A program made the position numbers and the translations under genes. The notes below the pieces were generated by a model, which saw only the letters and a program-made list of their open reading frames with translations, ran no database searches and was not told where the DNA came from. A DNA stretch of 50,535 nt from Pseudomonadota bacterium (GTDB taxonomy: Bacteria > Pseudomonadota > Alphaproteobacteria > Rhizobiales > Beijerinckiaceae), in assembly GCA_023423995.1 (NCBI GenBank), contig JAFAEL010000160.1:1-50535 (forward strand), read 5' to 3'. Of the stretch, positions 8,515 to 17,220 are shown one piece after another. Every line of letters starts with the position of its first letter. The stretch's first letter is position 1.

Positions 8515-9806
8515 CAGACCAGCACCGGTTGAGGGGCGCGCTCGACGAATTCAAACATCCGGCGATAGCGCTCGATCTCCGATCGCGGCCCGATGGCCTT
8601 GGTCGGGTTGTCGGAAAGCTTCACGGTCGGTCGGCCATCCGCCGACACGACCTTGCAGACGATCGAGATCGGGTCGAGCTTGCCGTCCGGCACGAGGCCG
8701 CGGAAGTCGTTCGTGAGAAGAGTGCCCCAGCCATAAGCAATCCGCACGCGGCCGTGGAACTGCCGATGGACTCGCTCGATCCGCTCGATGTCGAGCCCGT
8801 CGGAGAAGATCACCAGCTTCTTCATCGGGTCCTGGCCGCGCGCGAGCCACCAGTCGATCGCCTCCTCCCCGCCCTCGAACGGGTCCTTTGAATCGACCCG
8901 GATGCCCGTCCACGACGCCACCCATTCGGGCGCATTCTTCAGGAACCGGGTCGTGCCGTACGTGTCCGGCAGGATGACGAGCAGGTTCCCCTGGTAGTCC
9001 TCCTGCCAGTCCGCGAGCACATCGTATGGAGCCTGGAGGAGCTCGGACTCGGTATTGGCGAGGGCCGCGTAGACCATCGGAAGCTCGTGGGCATTGGTGC
9101 CGATGGCCTCGACCTCGCGGCGCAGCGCGATGAGGCAGTTGGACGTGCCCGTGAAGGCGGGCCCGAGCCCCTCGATCATGGCCTGCACGCACCAGTCCTG
9201 CCACAGGAAGCCGTGCCGGCGACGCGTGCCGAAATCCGAAATCGACAGGTTCGGCAAGGCCTTGAGGCGCTGGATCTTCTCCCAGACCCGCGTCATCGCC
9301 CGGGCGTACATGACCTGGAGCTCGAACTTGCCCATCCCCTTGGTCACGCCACGGGAGCGAAGCTCGTTGAGGATCGCGAGCGAGGGGATCTCCCACATCG
9401 TCGTCTCGATCCAGGGGCCGTGGAAGGTGAGCTCGTACTGGCCGTCGACGCGCTCAAGTTCGTAGTCTGGGAAGCGGAAATTCTCGAGCCAGGCGATGAA
9501 GTCGGGCGAGAACATCTGGCGCCGGCCGTAGAAGGTGTTGCCGCGCAGCCAGGTCGACTCGCCTCGCGAGAGGCGCAGCGTGCGGACGTGGTCGAGCTGC
9601 TCCCGCAACTCGCCCTGGTCGATGTACTCGGCGAGGCGGACGCGGGTCGTCCGGTTCTGGATGCCGAACGTCACCGCGACATCCCGATGGCGACGGAAAA
9701 TCGTCTGCGCCATCAGGAGCTTGTAGAAATCGGTGTCCAGAACCGAGCGGATGATCGGGTCGATCTTCCAGCTGTGATTGTAGACCCGTGTGGCGATGTC
9801 GACCAT
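8514..9806 (-). CDS. pncB: Nicotinate phosphoribosyltransferase
   Basis: This 430-aa cytoplasmic enzyme joins nicotinate to PRPP to give nicotinate mononucleotide in NAD salvage. The N-terminal block [17 protein letters not shown] is the family hallmark, and [25 protein letters not shown] and [11 protein letters not shown] are conserved blocks of the phosphoribosyl-binding core. The start at 9806 ([11 protein letters not shown]) is chosen because AGGTGAG lies about 9 bases upstream; an ATG 60 bases earlier would add residues without similarity to the family. It overlaps pxpA by one base. The link between NAD salvage and oxoproline use is odd and is noted as a finding. Confidence 0.92.
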   Translation of the reverse strand: MVDIATRVYNHSWKIDPIIRSVLDTDFYKLLMAQTIFRRHRDVAVTFGIQNRTTRVRLAEYIDQGELREQLDHVRTLRLSRGESTWLRGNTFYGRRQMFSPDFIAWLENFRFPDYELERVDGQYELTFHGPWIETTMWEIPSLAILNELRSRGVTKGMGKFELQVMYARAMTRVWEKIQRLKALPNLSISDFGTRRRHGFLWQDWCVQAMIEGLGPAFTGTSNCLIALRREVEAIGTNAHELPMVYAALANTESELLQAPYDVLADWQEDYQGNLLVILPDTYGTTRFLKNAPEWVASWTGIRVDSKDPFEGGEEAIDWWLARGQDPMKKLVIFSDGLDIERIERVHRQFHGRVRIAYGWGTLLTNDFRGLVPDGKLDPISIVCKVVSADGRPTVKLSDNPTKAIGPRSEIERYRRMFEFVERAPQPVLV

Positions 9807-9940
9807 CGCGATACTCACCTCGACGTGGCTGCGACCAGCGGCCCTGGAGCCGCTGGTCGACATCATGCCCGGCCGGGCGAGCCAAAGCTACCTGGCCGCG
9901 AGATCGCGCTTAACTGGTCGCGAGGTCGCCGCGAAAGTCG

Positions 9941-9982
9941 CCTTGACCTCAGCTTGACCTCGTCTTGACCTCGTACGACCTC
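9941..9982. repeat. Short direct repeats (CTTGACCTC, three copies plus a degenerate one)
   Basis: Three copies of CTTGACCTC follow each other with spacers of two bases, and a fourth partial copy (ACGACCTC) comes next. The array lies a few bases beyond the end of the PPOX-like gene at 9991, between two genes on the minus strand. It has no obvious hairpin. It may be a slippage product or a binding array. Confidence 0.6.
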
Positions 9983-9990
9983 GCCCTTGC

Positions 9991-10500
9991 TCAGGCCGTG
10001 AGGCTGACCTTCTTGTTGTCGGCCAATTCGGTCGGCTGCTCGCCGGTCAGCCGCGCCTTCGCATAGCCGTAGAGCTGCATGACGGTCCGGGAGGGGCTGT
10101 CCCAATATTCGCCGCCGGCCGGGTGGATGCGGATCAGCGCGATGTCCGGATCGTCCGATCCCTTCGGGAACCAGGTCCTCAGCGGCTCGCTCCAGAACTC
10201 CTTCACCTTGGCCTGGTCGCGCACGATCTCCGCCGTGCCGGAAATCGAGACGTAGTTCTGGCCGGACGGATCGGCGAAGGCGAGATTGACCTGGGCATCC
10301 TTGCTCAGCTCGCGCACCTTCGGGGCTCGCTCCCGCGTGAAGAACCAGAGGTCGCCGGATTCGTCGGCGCAGTGGTTCCACATCGGCCGGCTGTGCAGCG
10401 TCCCGTCCGGCTCCACCGTCGTCATCATGGCGACCTTGATGTCCTTCAGCATCGCGTAGAGCTTTTCCGCGCCCTCGTGCTGCGTGTGGTCGTGCGCCAT
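9991..10500 (-). CDS. Pyridoxamine 5'-phosphate oxidase-like (general stress protein 26 family) flavoprotein
   Basis: This 169-aa protein has a split-barrel FMN-binding fold. The opening AMMTTVEPDGTLHSRPM, the WFFTRERAPKVREL stretch and VNLAFADPSGQNYVSISG are typical of the group annotated as general stress protein 26 or PPOX-class FMN-dependent enzymes. It lacks the features of true PdxH and is unlikely to make pyridoxal phosphate. Its natural substrate is unknown. A good ribosome site GGGAGAG lies upstream of the ATG. It is followed by the direct repeats and then, 184 bases on, the pncB gene. Confidence 0.85.
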   Translation of the reverse strand: MAHDHTQHEGAEKLYAMLKDIKVAMMTTVEPDGTLHSRPMWNHCADESGDLWFFTRERAPKVRELSKDAQVNLAFADPSGQNYVSISGTAEIVRDQAKVKEFWSEPLRTWFPKGSDDPDIALIRIHPAGGEYWDSPSRTVMQLYGYAKARLTGEQPTELADNKKVSLTA

Positions 10501-10686
10501 TCGAACTCTCCCATTGTCCTGTGCGGTCCCGGACGCCTCCTTCGCGAGGAAGTCGTCCGCCTGCTCCGGTGGGGAACGGCCGGGAGGCGCGCATGGTTTC
10601 CCTTCGGCCGGTCACGGCCGCGTGCGCACGAGCTTCATCCGCCCGGCGGGATGGCGTAGAGCCGTCCGGTAATCAGGAGAGAGCCT

Positions 10687-11799
10687 GTGGCGGTTTCCCG
10701 GGACAACGTCCTCGCAGCACTTCAGAACGTTCGCCTCGGCGGGCAGCCCCTTCCTGCGTCGGGCCGGCTGTCCGAGATTTCGATCGACCCCGCGGGCCGC
10801 ATCTCATTCGCGATCGCCGCGAGCCCCGCGGAGGCTGGGACGCTCGAGCCCGTGCGGGCGGCGGCCGAAGCCGCGGTGCGAGCGCTCCCCGGAGCCGGAG
10901 CGGTCTTCGTGATGCTCACCGCCGACCGCCCCGCCGGCGCGGGCCGGCCGGGCCCCTCCCCCGCGGCCCGCGGGCCTGCAGCCCCGCCCCGCGCGCAGGC
11001 GGTGCCGGGCGTAAAGCGCATCGTGGCCGTCGCCTCCGGGAAGGGCGGCGTCGGCAAGTCCACGCTGTCCTGCAACCTCGCCCTGGCGCTGAAGCTGCAG
11101 GGGCTGTCCGTCGGGCTCCTCGACGCGGATATCTACGGCCCCTCCGCGCCCAAGCTGTTCGGGCTGTCCGGTAAGCCGCGCCTCGTCGGCGAGCGCATGC
11201 TCGAGCCGCTCGACGGCTACGGCGTGAAGGTGATGTCGATCGGCTTTCTCGTCGACGAGAGCTCGGCCATGATCTGGCGCGGGCCCATGGTCACCTCTGC
11301 GATCCAGCAATTGCTGCGCGAGGTGGCCTGGGGCGAGCCCGACGTGCTGATCGTCGACATGCCCCCCGGCACGGGCGACGCCCAGCTCACGATGGCGCAG
11401 TCGACCCCGCTGTCAGGCGCCGTGATCGTCTCGACGCCCCAGGACCTGGCGCTGATCGATGCCCGGCGCGGCGTCGCGATGTTCCAGAAGGTGGAGATCC
11501 CGATCCTCGGGGTGGTCGAGAACATGTCCACCTTCGTGTGCCCGCATTGCGGCACCGCATCGCCCATCTTCGGGCATGGCGGCGCCCGCCACGAAGCGGA
11601 GAAGCTCGGCGTGCCGTTCCTCGGCGAGATCCCTCTCCACATGGAGATCCGGGAGAACTCGGATGCCGGCCGGCCGGTGGTGATCGCGGATCCCGGGACA
11701 GCCCATGCCCGCGCCTTCATGGATGTGGCGCAGCGTCTATGGGCCGGGCTGGAGAGCGATGGCGGCAGGCGTGCTCCGCCGCGCATCGTCATCGAGTAA
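10687..11799 (+). CDS. mrp: Mrp/ApbC family iron-sulfur cluster carrier ATPase
   Basis: This 370-aa cytoplasmic P-loop protein is predicted to bind and pass on 4Fe-4S clusters. The N-terminal 90 residues form a MIP18/DUF59-like domain, and an Ala/Pro linker follows. The deviant Walker A is ASGKGGVGKST, then DADIYGPSAPKLFG, DMPPGTGDAQLT and the cluster-binding CPHC in FVCPHCGTA. The start is the GTG at 10687, with AGGAGAG ideally placed upstream; no ATG fits. A hairpin without a T-run follows the stop. It appears to be a single-gene unit. Confidence 0.92.
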   Translation: MAVSRDNVLAALQNVRLGGQPLPASGRLSEISIDPAGRISFAIAASPAEAGTLEPVRAAAEAAVRALPGAGAVFVMLTADRPAGAGRPGPSPAARGPAAPPRAQAVPGVKRIVAVASGKGGVGKSTLSCNLALALKLQGLSVGLLDADIYGPSAPKLFGLSGKPRLVGERMLEPLDGYGVKVMSIGFLVDESSAMIWRGPMVTSAIQQLLREVAWGEPDVLIVDMPPGTGDAQLTMAQSTPLSGAVIVSTPQDLALIDARRGVAMFQKVEIPILGVVENMSTFVCPHCGTASPIFGHGGARHEAEKLGVPFLGEIPLHMEIRENSDAGRPVVIADPGTAHARAFMDVAQRLWAGLESDGGRRAPPRIVIE

Positions 11800-12228
11800 G
11801 GAAATTACCGGACGGCGAGCCGCTGTCCGGGGTGACGCAATTCCTGCTTGGGGCGACCCACATTCACCCGGGCCACCGACGCGAAACACCCGAGAAGACC
11901 GCCAGCGGCGGCAACGATCAGAACGATTTCCACTGGTACCCTCGCCGAACCGATAGGCACAGGGTGAACGCGCATGGTTGATGCGCCGTTAATGTCACGC
12001 TACGGGCTCCGGAGCGGCGGCCTTGAAATTGCCACGTTGACGGGCGCCCCCCGACCTGTTCCCGTCTATCTGGGTCCGAGCAAGAGATTCGCGAGTATCA
12101 GTAACAACAAGCTCCCGCCGAGACCGCGTATAACCAATGGCGTAACGATTCGTTAACCAAGTTTATTTACCGCTGGTTGAAGAAGGGGGTACCTGCGCGC
12201 GGCCGTGGGTACTGGCGGAGGCATAGAA
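11800..12228. other. Intergenic stretch with hairpins, no convincing gene
   Basis: The 429 bases between mrp and the coiled-coil gene hold a 9-bp hairpin (11808-11830, with one G-T pair) just after the mrp stop, probably ending that transcript, and a GCGCAT/ATGCGC inverted repeat at 11970-11986. The last 80 bases are more AT-rich and include GTTAACCAAGTTTATTTACC at about 12155-12174, a likely promoter area for the next gene. A 60-codon frame at 11974-12156 shows no recognisable features. Confidence 0.5.
11808..11830 (+). terminator. Hairpin after mrp, possible terminator without T-run
   Basis: CCGGACGGC pairs with GCTGTCCGG around a five-base loop, nine bases after the mrp stop. One pair is G-T. 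No run of T follows, so termination would have to be weak or Rho-assisted. Confidence 0.4.
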
Positions 12229-12822
12229 ATGCAGCAGGCACTCAAGACACTCTGGACTGACGAGCTGAGCGATCAGCTTCGGCAGCTGTCGACTCCGCAG
12301 GCCCGCCGGCCGGCTCAGCCCGCCGAGAACGTCGTTCGGGCGCCTTTTCCACAGCGTTCCGTCGCGCCGCAGCAGAAGCCGGAGCTCTCCGCCGCGCTCG
12401 ACGCGGTGGTGAAGGCCGCGGACCTCATCAAGACCGCCCAGGAGCGCGCCGCCCACGCCGAGGAGCAGGCCCGCGCCCTCGCCGAGCGCACCGCCGAGCA
12501 GCTCAGCCAGGCCGAGCAGCAGATCCAGGCCCTACAGGAGCGCACCCGCGCCGCCGAGGAGCGCCTCAACGCCGTGACCGAGCGCGCGGCCGAGAAGCTC
12601 GCGGATGCCGATGCCCAGATCCGCGCAGCCCGCGAGGAGAGCAAGCGCCAGGAGCAGCGCGCCGCCGCCGCCGAGCAGCGCATCCAGGACGAGATCGCCC
12701 ACGCCAAGGCCCTCCTGAAGGAAGCCGACGAGCGGGTCTTCGCAGCCGAGACCCGCGCGATGGAGTCCAAGGAAGACCTCGCCTATCTCGAGAACTACAT
12801 CCGCGAGCGCTTCGCGCTCTGA
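12229..12822 (+). CDS. Coiled-coil protein of unknown function
   Basis: This 197-aa soluble protein starts with an 80-residue region rich in Gln and Pro. A long Ala/Glu/Arg/Gln coiled coil follows, from about residue 60 to 180, with repeats such as AEERLNAVTERAAEKLADAD. The end, KEDLAYLENYIRERFAL, looks like a short helical cap. Ribosome site GGAGG lies 9 bases before the ATG. I do not recognise a named family. Such proteins in this order are usually annotated as hypothetical, and a scaffold or cytoskeletal role is only a guess. A strong terminator follows, so it is the last gene of its transcript and probably a single gene. Confidence 0.75.
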   Translation: MQQALKTLWTDELSDQLRQLSTPQARRPAQPAENVVRAPFPQRSVAPQQKPELSAALDAVVKAADLIKTAQERAAHAEEQARALAERTAEQLSQAEQQIQALQERTRAAEERLNAVTERAAEKLADADAQIRAAREESKRQEQRAAAAEQRIQDEIAHAKALLKEADERVFAAETRAMESKEDLAYLENYIRERFAL

Positions 12823-12847
12823 CCCGCTCTGCGGGGGGGGACACAAG

Positions 12848-12883
12848 GGGCCGGGCGCGAGAGCGCACCGGCCCTTTTCTTTT
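12848..12883 (+). terminator. Rho-independent terminator of the coiled-coil gene
   Basis: GGGCCGG (12848-12854) pairs with CCGGCCC (12868-12874). An inner GCGC-GAGA-GCGC extends the stem, and TTTTCTTTT follows at once. This is the clearest intrinsic terminator in the window. Confidence 0.9.
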
Positions 12884-12949
12884 GCGGGGCGCATTCGCAA
12901 GGCGGCGGGGCGGCGCTACTGATCGCGGCTCCAGACCCGGAGAGCCGAA

Positions 12950-13651
12950 GTGTCAGAGAAAGTCGCGATCATCACGGCCGGCGGCAGCGGAATGGGGGCG
13001 GCTGCCGCCCGCCGTCTCGCCCAGGACGGGTTCCAGGTGGCCATCCTGTCCTCCTCCGGCAAGGGGGAAGCCCTGGCCCAGGAGCTCGGCGGCTTCGGCG
13101 TGACCGGCTCGAACCGGTCGGGCGAGGACCTGCAGCGGCTCGTGGACGGCGCCATGGCGCGCTGGGGCCGAGTTGACGTGCTCCTCAACAGCGCCGGCCA
13201 CGGGCCAAGGGCGCCGATCCTCGAGATCACCGACGAGCAATGGCACACTGGCCTCGACGTCTATTTCCTGAACGCGGTCCGGCCGACGCGCCTCGTTACG
13301 CCGATCATGCAGGCCCAGAAGGGCGGCGCGATCATCAACATCTCGACGGCCTGGGCCTTCGAGCCGAGCGCGATGTTCCCGACCTCGGCCGTCTTCCGGG
13401 CAGGCCTCGCCTCCTTCACGAAGATCTTCTGCGACACCTACGCGGCCGACAACATCCGCATGAACAACGTGCTGCCCGGCTGGATCGACAGCCTCCCGGC
13501 CACCGAGGAGCGACGGGCAAGCGTTCCGCTCGGCCGCTACGGCCGGGCCGAGGAGATCGCGGCCACGATCGCGTTCCTGGCCTCCGACGGCGGCTCCTAC
13601 ATCACTGGGCAGAACATCCGGGTCGACGGAGGCCTCACGCGCTCGGTCTGA
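12950..13651 (+). CDS. Short-chain dehydrogenase/reductase family protein with a non-canonical active site
   Basis: This 233-aa protein is clearly of the SDR fold: the dinucleotide motif TAGGSGMG, the NSAG motif in LLNSAGHG, and the C-terminal ITGQNIRVDGGLTRS. The serine of the active site is present in NISTAW. The usual Tyr-x-x-x-Lys is absent: aligning RAGLASFTK to the normal KAALASFTK places SAVFR where YxxxK should be, so Tyr is Ser and Lys is Arg. It may bind NAD(P) without normal catalysis or use different chemistry. GTG is the start. It stands between a terminator and the sugE-like gene and is probably transcribed alone. Confidence 0.85.
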   Translation: MSEKVAIITAGGSGMGAAAARRLAQDGFQVAILSSSGKGEALAQELGGFGVTGSNRSGEDLQRLVDGAMARWGRVDVLLNSAGHGPRAPILEITDEQWHTGLDVYFLNAVRPTRLVTPIMQAQKGGAIINISTAWAFEPSAMFPTSAVFRAGLASFTKIFCDTYAADNIRMNNVLPGWIDSLPATEERRASVPLGRYGRAEEIAATIAFLASDGGSYITGQNIRVDGGLTRSV

Positions 13652-13746
13652 AGAAGCCGCTGCGCTCGGCGCGCCATCTGGCAAACCGGCGAGGCTGTCC
13701 TATCTCAGCCATGCGAGGCCACGTCCTCCCCCATGAGGGTTCAAGT

Positions 13747-13779
13747 CCGGGACGGCCCGGCAGCTGTTAGGGAGCTGCC
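13747..13779 (+). promoter_or_regulatory. Two overlapping hairpins in the leader of the sugE-like gene
   Basis: CCGGG-ACGG-CCCGG (13747-13760) is a small hairpin with an ACGR loop, the loop type of guanidine-II (mini-ykkC) riboswitches. GGCAGCT-GTTAGGG-AGCTGCC (13759-13779) is a second hairpin whose loop and 3' arm contain the ribosome site AGGGAG, four bases before the ATG. The two share GG at 13759-13760, so they compete in part. The second ACGR hairpin expected in guanidine-II is not present; the GAGG/CCTC hairpin at 13715-13728 has ACGT in its loop. It is regulatory-looking, but the class is uncertain. Confidence 0.45.
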
Positions 13780-13782
13780 GCC

Positions 13783-14103
13783 ATGGCCTGGACCATGCTC
13801 ATCGCCGCCGGATTGCTGGAAGTCGTCTGGGCTTTCACCATGAAGCAATCCGAAGGCTTCTCGAAGCTGTGGCCCAGCCTGATCACGCTCGCCGCGATGG
13901 TCGCCAGCTTCGCCCTCCTGGCTCTCGCGATGCGCTCCCTCCCCCTCGGGACGGCCTATACGATCTGGACCGGGATCGGCGCGGTCGGCGCCTTCCTGGT
14001 CGGCATCGCGGTTCTCGGCGAGAGTGCGAGCGCGTTGCGGCTGCTCGCCGCCCTGCTCATCGTGAGCGGCCTCGTCCTGATGAAGCTGTCCAGCGACGCT
14101 TAG
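13783..14103 (+). CDS. sugE: SMR-family guanidinium exporter (SugE/Gdx)
   Basis: This 106-aa protein has four transmembrane helices and belongs to the small multidrug resistance family. The membrane glutamate is in GLLEVVWAFTMK. The strings GFSKLWPSLIT and LPLGTAYTIWTGIGAVGAFL mark the SugE/Gdx branch rather than EmrE. Members of this branch export guanidinium in exchange for protons. The leader carries hairpins with an ACGG loop, which fits guanidine control but does not prove it. It converges with the thioesterase gene six bases away. Confidence 0.88.
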   Translation: MAWTMLIAAGLLEVVWAFTMKQSEGFSKLWPSLITLAAMVASFALLALAMRSLPLGTAYTIWTGIGAVGAFLVGIAVLGESASALRLLAALLIVSGLVLMKLSSDA

Positions 14104-14109
14104 ACACGC

Positions 14110-14541
14110 TCAGTCGCTCACCCCGTCGCGACCCTGGATGGTCATCAGCGTCGCCGTGAGCAGCGCGACCAGCTTCTCCTGGCCACCGCTCTCCGCGAAC
14201 ACCTCCGTTTGCGCCAGGGTCAGCGTGCGGCCGGCCTTCACGACGCGGCTGCGGGCGACGATCCGGTCACCGGCGGCCGGAGCGACCAGATTGATCTTGA
14301 ACTCGGTCGTGAGGACGCCCGTGCCGGCCGGCATCAGGCTCAGCGCCGCGTAGCCGGCCGCGGTGTCCGCGAGGGCACTCACCGCGCCGGCATGCACGAA
14401 GCCGTGCTGCTGCGAGATCGCCGGCGACGGCGAAAGGGCGATCTCCACCGCACCCGGCTCGACGCTGAGCAGCGTCGCGCCGAGCGTGGTCATGAGGCCC
14501 TGCCTGGCGAAGCTCGAGCGGATCCGCTCGCCGGCCTCCAT
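14110..14541 (-). CDS. PaaI-type hotdog thioesterase
   Basis: This 143-aa protein has the hotdog fold of acyl-CoA thioesterases. The motif QHGFVHAGAVSALADTAAGYAA, split over residues 44-65, is the typical HGG-to-Asp catalytic helix, and EFKINLVAPAAGD is the next conserved strand. The substrate cannot be told from sequence; phenylacetyl-CoA-like or medium-chain acyl-CoA are candidates. It starts at the base following the stop codon of ppdK (TGA then ATG), so it is almost certainly cotranscribed with that gene. Confidence 0.85.
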   Translation of the reverse strand: MEAGERIRSSFARQGLMTTLGATLLSVEPGAVEIALSPSPAISQQHGFVHAGAVSALADTAAGYAALSLMPAGTGVLTTEFKINLVAPAAGDRIVARSRVVKAGRTLTLAQTEVFAESGGQEKLVALLTATLMTIQGRDGVSD

Positions 14542-17220
14542 TCAGGCCGTGCTCGCGACCTTGCCGCCGATGGCCGCCTGGGCAGCGGCGAGCCGCGCGA
14601 TCGGCACGCGATAGGGCGAGCAGGAGACGTAATCGAGCCCGATCTCGTCGCAGAAGCGCACGGAGGCCGGGTCGCCGCCATGCTCGCCGCAGATGCCGAG
14701 CTTGAGGTTCTTGCGCACGGCGCGGCCGCGCTCGACGCCGATCTTCACCAGCTCGCCGACGCCCTCCTGGTCGATGCTGACGAAGGGGTCGGTCTCCAGG
14801 ATGCCCTTCTGCGTGTAGGGGCCGAGGAAGGTCGAAGCATCGTCGCGCGAGATGCCGAGCGCCGTCTGGGTGAGATCGTTCGTCCCGAAGGAGAAGAACT
14901 CGGCCGTCTCGGCGATCTCGCCCGCCTTCAGGCAGGCTCGCGGCAGCTCGATCATCGTGCCGACCTGGTATTCGACCGATGCGCCCTTCTCCTTGAAGAC
15001 GGCCTCCGCCATGGCATCGATGCGCGCCTTCACGAGGTCGAACTCGGCGCGCGTGACGATGAGCGGGACCATGATCTCGGGCACGACGGCGGAGCCGGTC
15101 TTCTGCTGGGCCTCGACGGCCGCCTCCAGGATCGCGCGGGCCTGCATCTCGGCGATCTCCGGATAGGCGATCGCGATGCGGCAGCCGCGGAAGCCGAGCA
15201 TGGGGTTGAACTCGTGCAGCTCGGCCGCGCGGCGCTTCAGCTTGTCCGCGCTGACACCCGTCTGGGCGGAGACCTCCGCGATTTCCTTGTCCGTGTGCGG
15301 CAGGAACTCGTGCAGCGGCGGATCGAGCAGCCGGATCGTGACCGGCAGGCCCTTCATGATGGTGAAGAGCTCCAGGAAATCGCCGCGCTGATACGGCAGG
15401 AGCTTGGCCAGCGCCGCGCGCCGGCCCTTCTCGTCATCCGCCAGGATCATCTCGCGCACCGCCACGATGCGGTCGCCCTCGAAGAACATGTGCTCCGTCC
15501 GGCAGAGCCCGATGCCCTCGGCGCCGAAGTTACGCGCCGTCTCGGCGTCGCGCGGCGTGTCGGCATTCGCCCGGACCTTGAGCTTGCGGCCCTTGTCCGC
15601 CCATTCCATCAGCGTGGCGAACTCGCCCGAGAGCTCGGGCTCCTGCATGCGCACGGAACCCTGCAGCACCTGGCCGGTGCCGCCGTCGATCGTGATCGTC
15701 TCGCCGGCCTGCACGGTCTGGCCGCCGACCGAGAAGATGCGCTTCGCGTAATCGACCCGGATCTGGCCGGCGCCGGAGACGCAAGGCTTGCCCATGCCGC
15801 GAGCGACGACGGCCGCATGCGAGGTCATGCCGCCGCGGGTCGTCAGGATGCCCTCGGCCGCGTGCATGCCGTGGATGTCCTCCGGGCTCGTCTCGACCCG
15901 GACCAGGATGACCTTGCGGCCGGCCTTCTTGGCGGCCTCGGCCTCGTCGGAGGAGAAGACCACCTCGCCCGAGGCGGCACCGGGCGAAGCCGGCAGGCCG
16001 GTCGCCAGCACCTTGCGCTCGGCCTTCGGGTCGATGGTGGGGTGGAGCAGCTGGTCGAGCGAGGCCGGATCGATCCGGTTCACGGCCTCCTCCTGCGAGA
16101 TCAGGCCCTCGCTGGCGAGGTCGACCGCGATGCGCAGCGACGCCTTGGCGGTCCGCTTGCCGGACCGCGTCTGCAGCATCCAGAGCTTCCCTTTCTCGAC
16201 GGTGAACTCCATGTCCTGCATGTCGCGGTAATGCCGCTCCAGGATCTCGTAGATCCGGACGAGCTCGGCATAGGCCTCCGGCATCGCCCTCTCCATGGAG
16301 GGCTTGTCGGAGCCGGACGCGATGCGGGCGGCTTCGGTGATGTCCTGCGGGGTGCGGATGCCGGCGACGACGTCCTCGCCCTGGGCGTTGATCAGGAACT
16401 CGCCATAGAGTGCACGCTCGCCCGTGGACGGGTTGCGCGTGAAGGCGACGCCGGTCGCCGAGGTCTCGCCCATGTTGCCGAAGACCATGGCCTGGACGTT
16501 CACGGCCGTGCCCCAGGAGGCCGGGATGTGGTTGAGCTCGCGGTACTTGATCGCGCGGGCATTCATCCAGGAGCCGAAGACCGCGCCGATGGCGCCCCAG
16601 AGCTGCTCCTTCGGGTCCTGCGGGAACGGCTTCCCGAGTTGGTCCTGGACGATCTTCTTGTAGCGCGTGATCAGCTCGGCCCAATCGTCCGCGTTCAGGT
16701 CGGTGTCGAGCGAATAGCCCTTGCGGTCCTTGTAGAGGTCGAGCGCTTCCTCGAAATTGTGGTGCTCGACGCCGAGCACGACGTCCGAATACATCGTGAT
16801 GAAGCGGCGGTAGCTGTCATAGGCGAAGCGGCGGTCGTCTGCGAGGCGCGCCACGGCTTCGACGGTCGTGTCGTTGAGGCCGAGGTTCAGCACCGTGTCC
16901 ATCATGCCCGGCATGGAAGCGCGGGCGCCGGAGCGGACCGAGACCAGGAGCGGATTCTCGGGATCGCCGAACACCTTGCCGGTGAGCTTGCCGACATAGT
17001 CGAGAGAGCGGGCGACCTCGGCCTCGAGTTCCGGCGGGTACTGCCGGTCGTGGTCGTAGAAATAGGTGCAGACCGAGGTCGGGATCGTGAAGCCGGGCGG
17101 CACGGGCAGCCCGAGGTTCGACATCTCGGCGAGGTTCGCACCCTTGCCGCCGAGGAGATCCCGCATGCCGGATTCCCCTTCGGCCTTGCCGTCGCCGAAG
17201 GTGTAGACCCACTTCGTCAT
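14542..17220 (-). CDS. ppdK: Pyruvate, phosphate dikinase
   Basis: This 892-aa enzyme interconverts pyruvate, ATP and phosphate with PEP, AMP and PPi. Its length matches the family. The N-terminal ATP-grasp domain includes LLGGKGANLAEMSNLG and a SVRSGA block. The central phosphohistidine domain has GGMTSHAAVVARGMG with the catalytic His at about residue 468. The C-terminal PEP-binding barrel includes LCRTEHMFF, TIRLLDPPLHEFLP, and the ICGEHGGDP block near the end. The start at 17220 (MTKWVYTFGDG) matches the family; an upstream in-frame start would add 14 unrelated residues. The downstream thioesterase gene begins directly after its stop. Confidence 0.96.
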   Translation of the reverse strand: MTKWVYTFGDGKAEGESGMRDLLGGKGANLAEMSNLGLPVPPGFTIPTSVCTYFYDHDRQYPPELEAEVARSLDYVGKLTGKVFGDPENPLLVSVRSGARASMPGMMDTVLNLGLNDTTVEAVARLADDRRFAYDSYRRFITMYSDVVLGVEHHNFEEALDLYKDRKGYSLDTDLNADDWAELITRYKKIVQDQLGKPFPQDPKEQLWGAIGAVFGSWMNARAIKYRELNHIPASWGTAVNVQAMVFGNMGETSATGVAFTRNPSTGERALYGEFLINAQGEDVVAGIRTPQDITEAARIASGSDKPSMERAMPEAYAELVRIYEILERHYRDMQDMEFTVEKGKLWMLQTRSGKRTAKASLRIAVDLASEGLISQEEAVNRIDPASLDQLLHPTIDPKAERKVLATGLPASPGAASGEVVFSSDEAEAAKKAGRKVILVRVETSPEDIHGMHAAEGILTTRGGMTSHAAVVARGMGKPCVSGAGQIRVDYAKRIFSVGGQTVQAGETITIDGGTGQVLQGSVRMQEPELSGEFATLMEWADKGRKLKVRANADTPRDAETARNFGAEGIGLCRTEHMFFEGDRIVAVREMILADDEKGRRAALAKLLPYQRGDFLELFTIMKGLPVTIRLLDPPLHEFLPHTDKEIAEVSAQTGVSADKLKRRAAELHEFNPMLGFRGCRIAIAYPEIAEMQARAILEAAVEAQQKTGSAVVPEIMVPLIVTRAEFDLVKARIDAMAEAVFKEKGASVEYQVGTMIELPRACLKAGEIAETAEFFSFGTNDLTQTALGISRDDASTFLGPYTQKGILETDPFVSIDQEGVGELVKIGVERGRAVRKNLKLGICGEHGGDPASVRFCDEIGLDYVSCSPYRVPIARLAAAQAAIGGKVASTA

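Noticed and set aside
11974..12156. A 60-codon frame in the gap after mrp
   Set aside because: No domain, no membrane helix and only a weak ribosome site; it overlaps the likely promoter area of the next gene.
12150..12175. TTAACC-type sequence as a CtrA binding site
   Set aside because: The second half-site is TATT, not TTAA, at the required distance, so the match is too weak.
13735..13765. GGTTCAAGTCC, looking like the T-loop of a tRNA
   Set aside because: The T stem cannot pair (GAGGG against CCGGG), and no acceptor or anticodon arm can be drawn around it.
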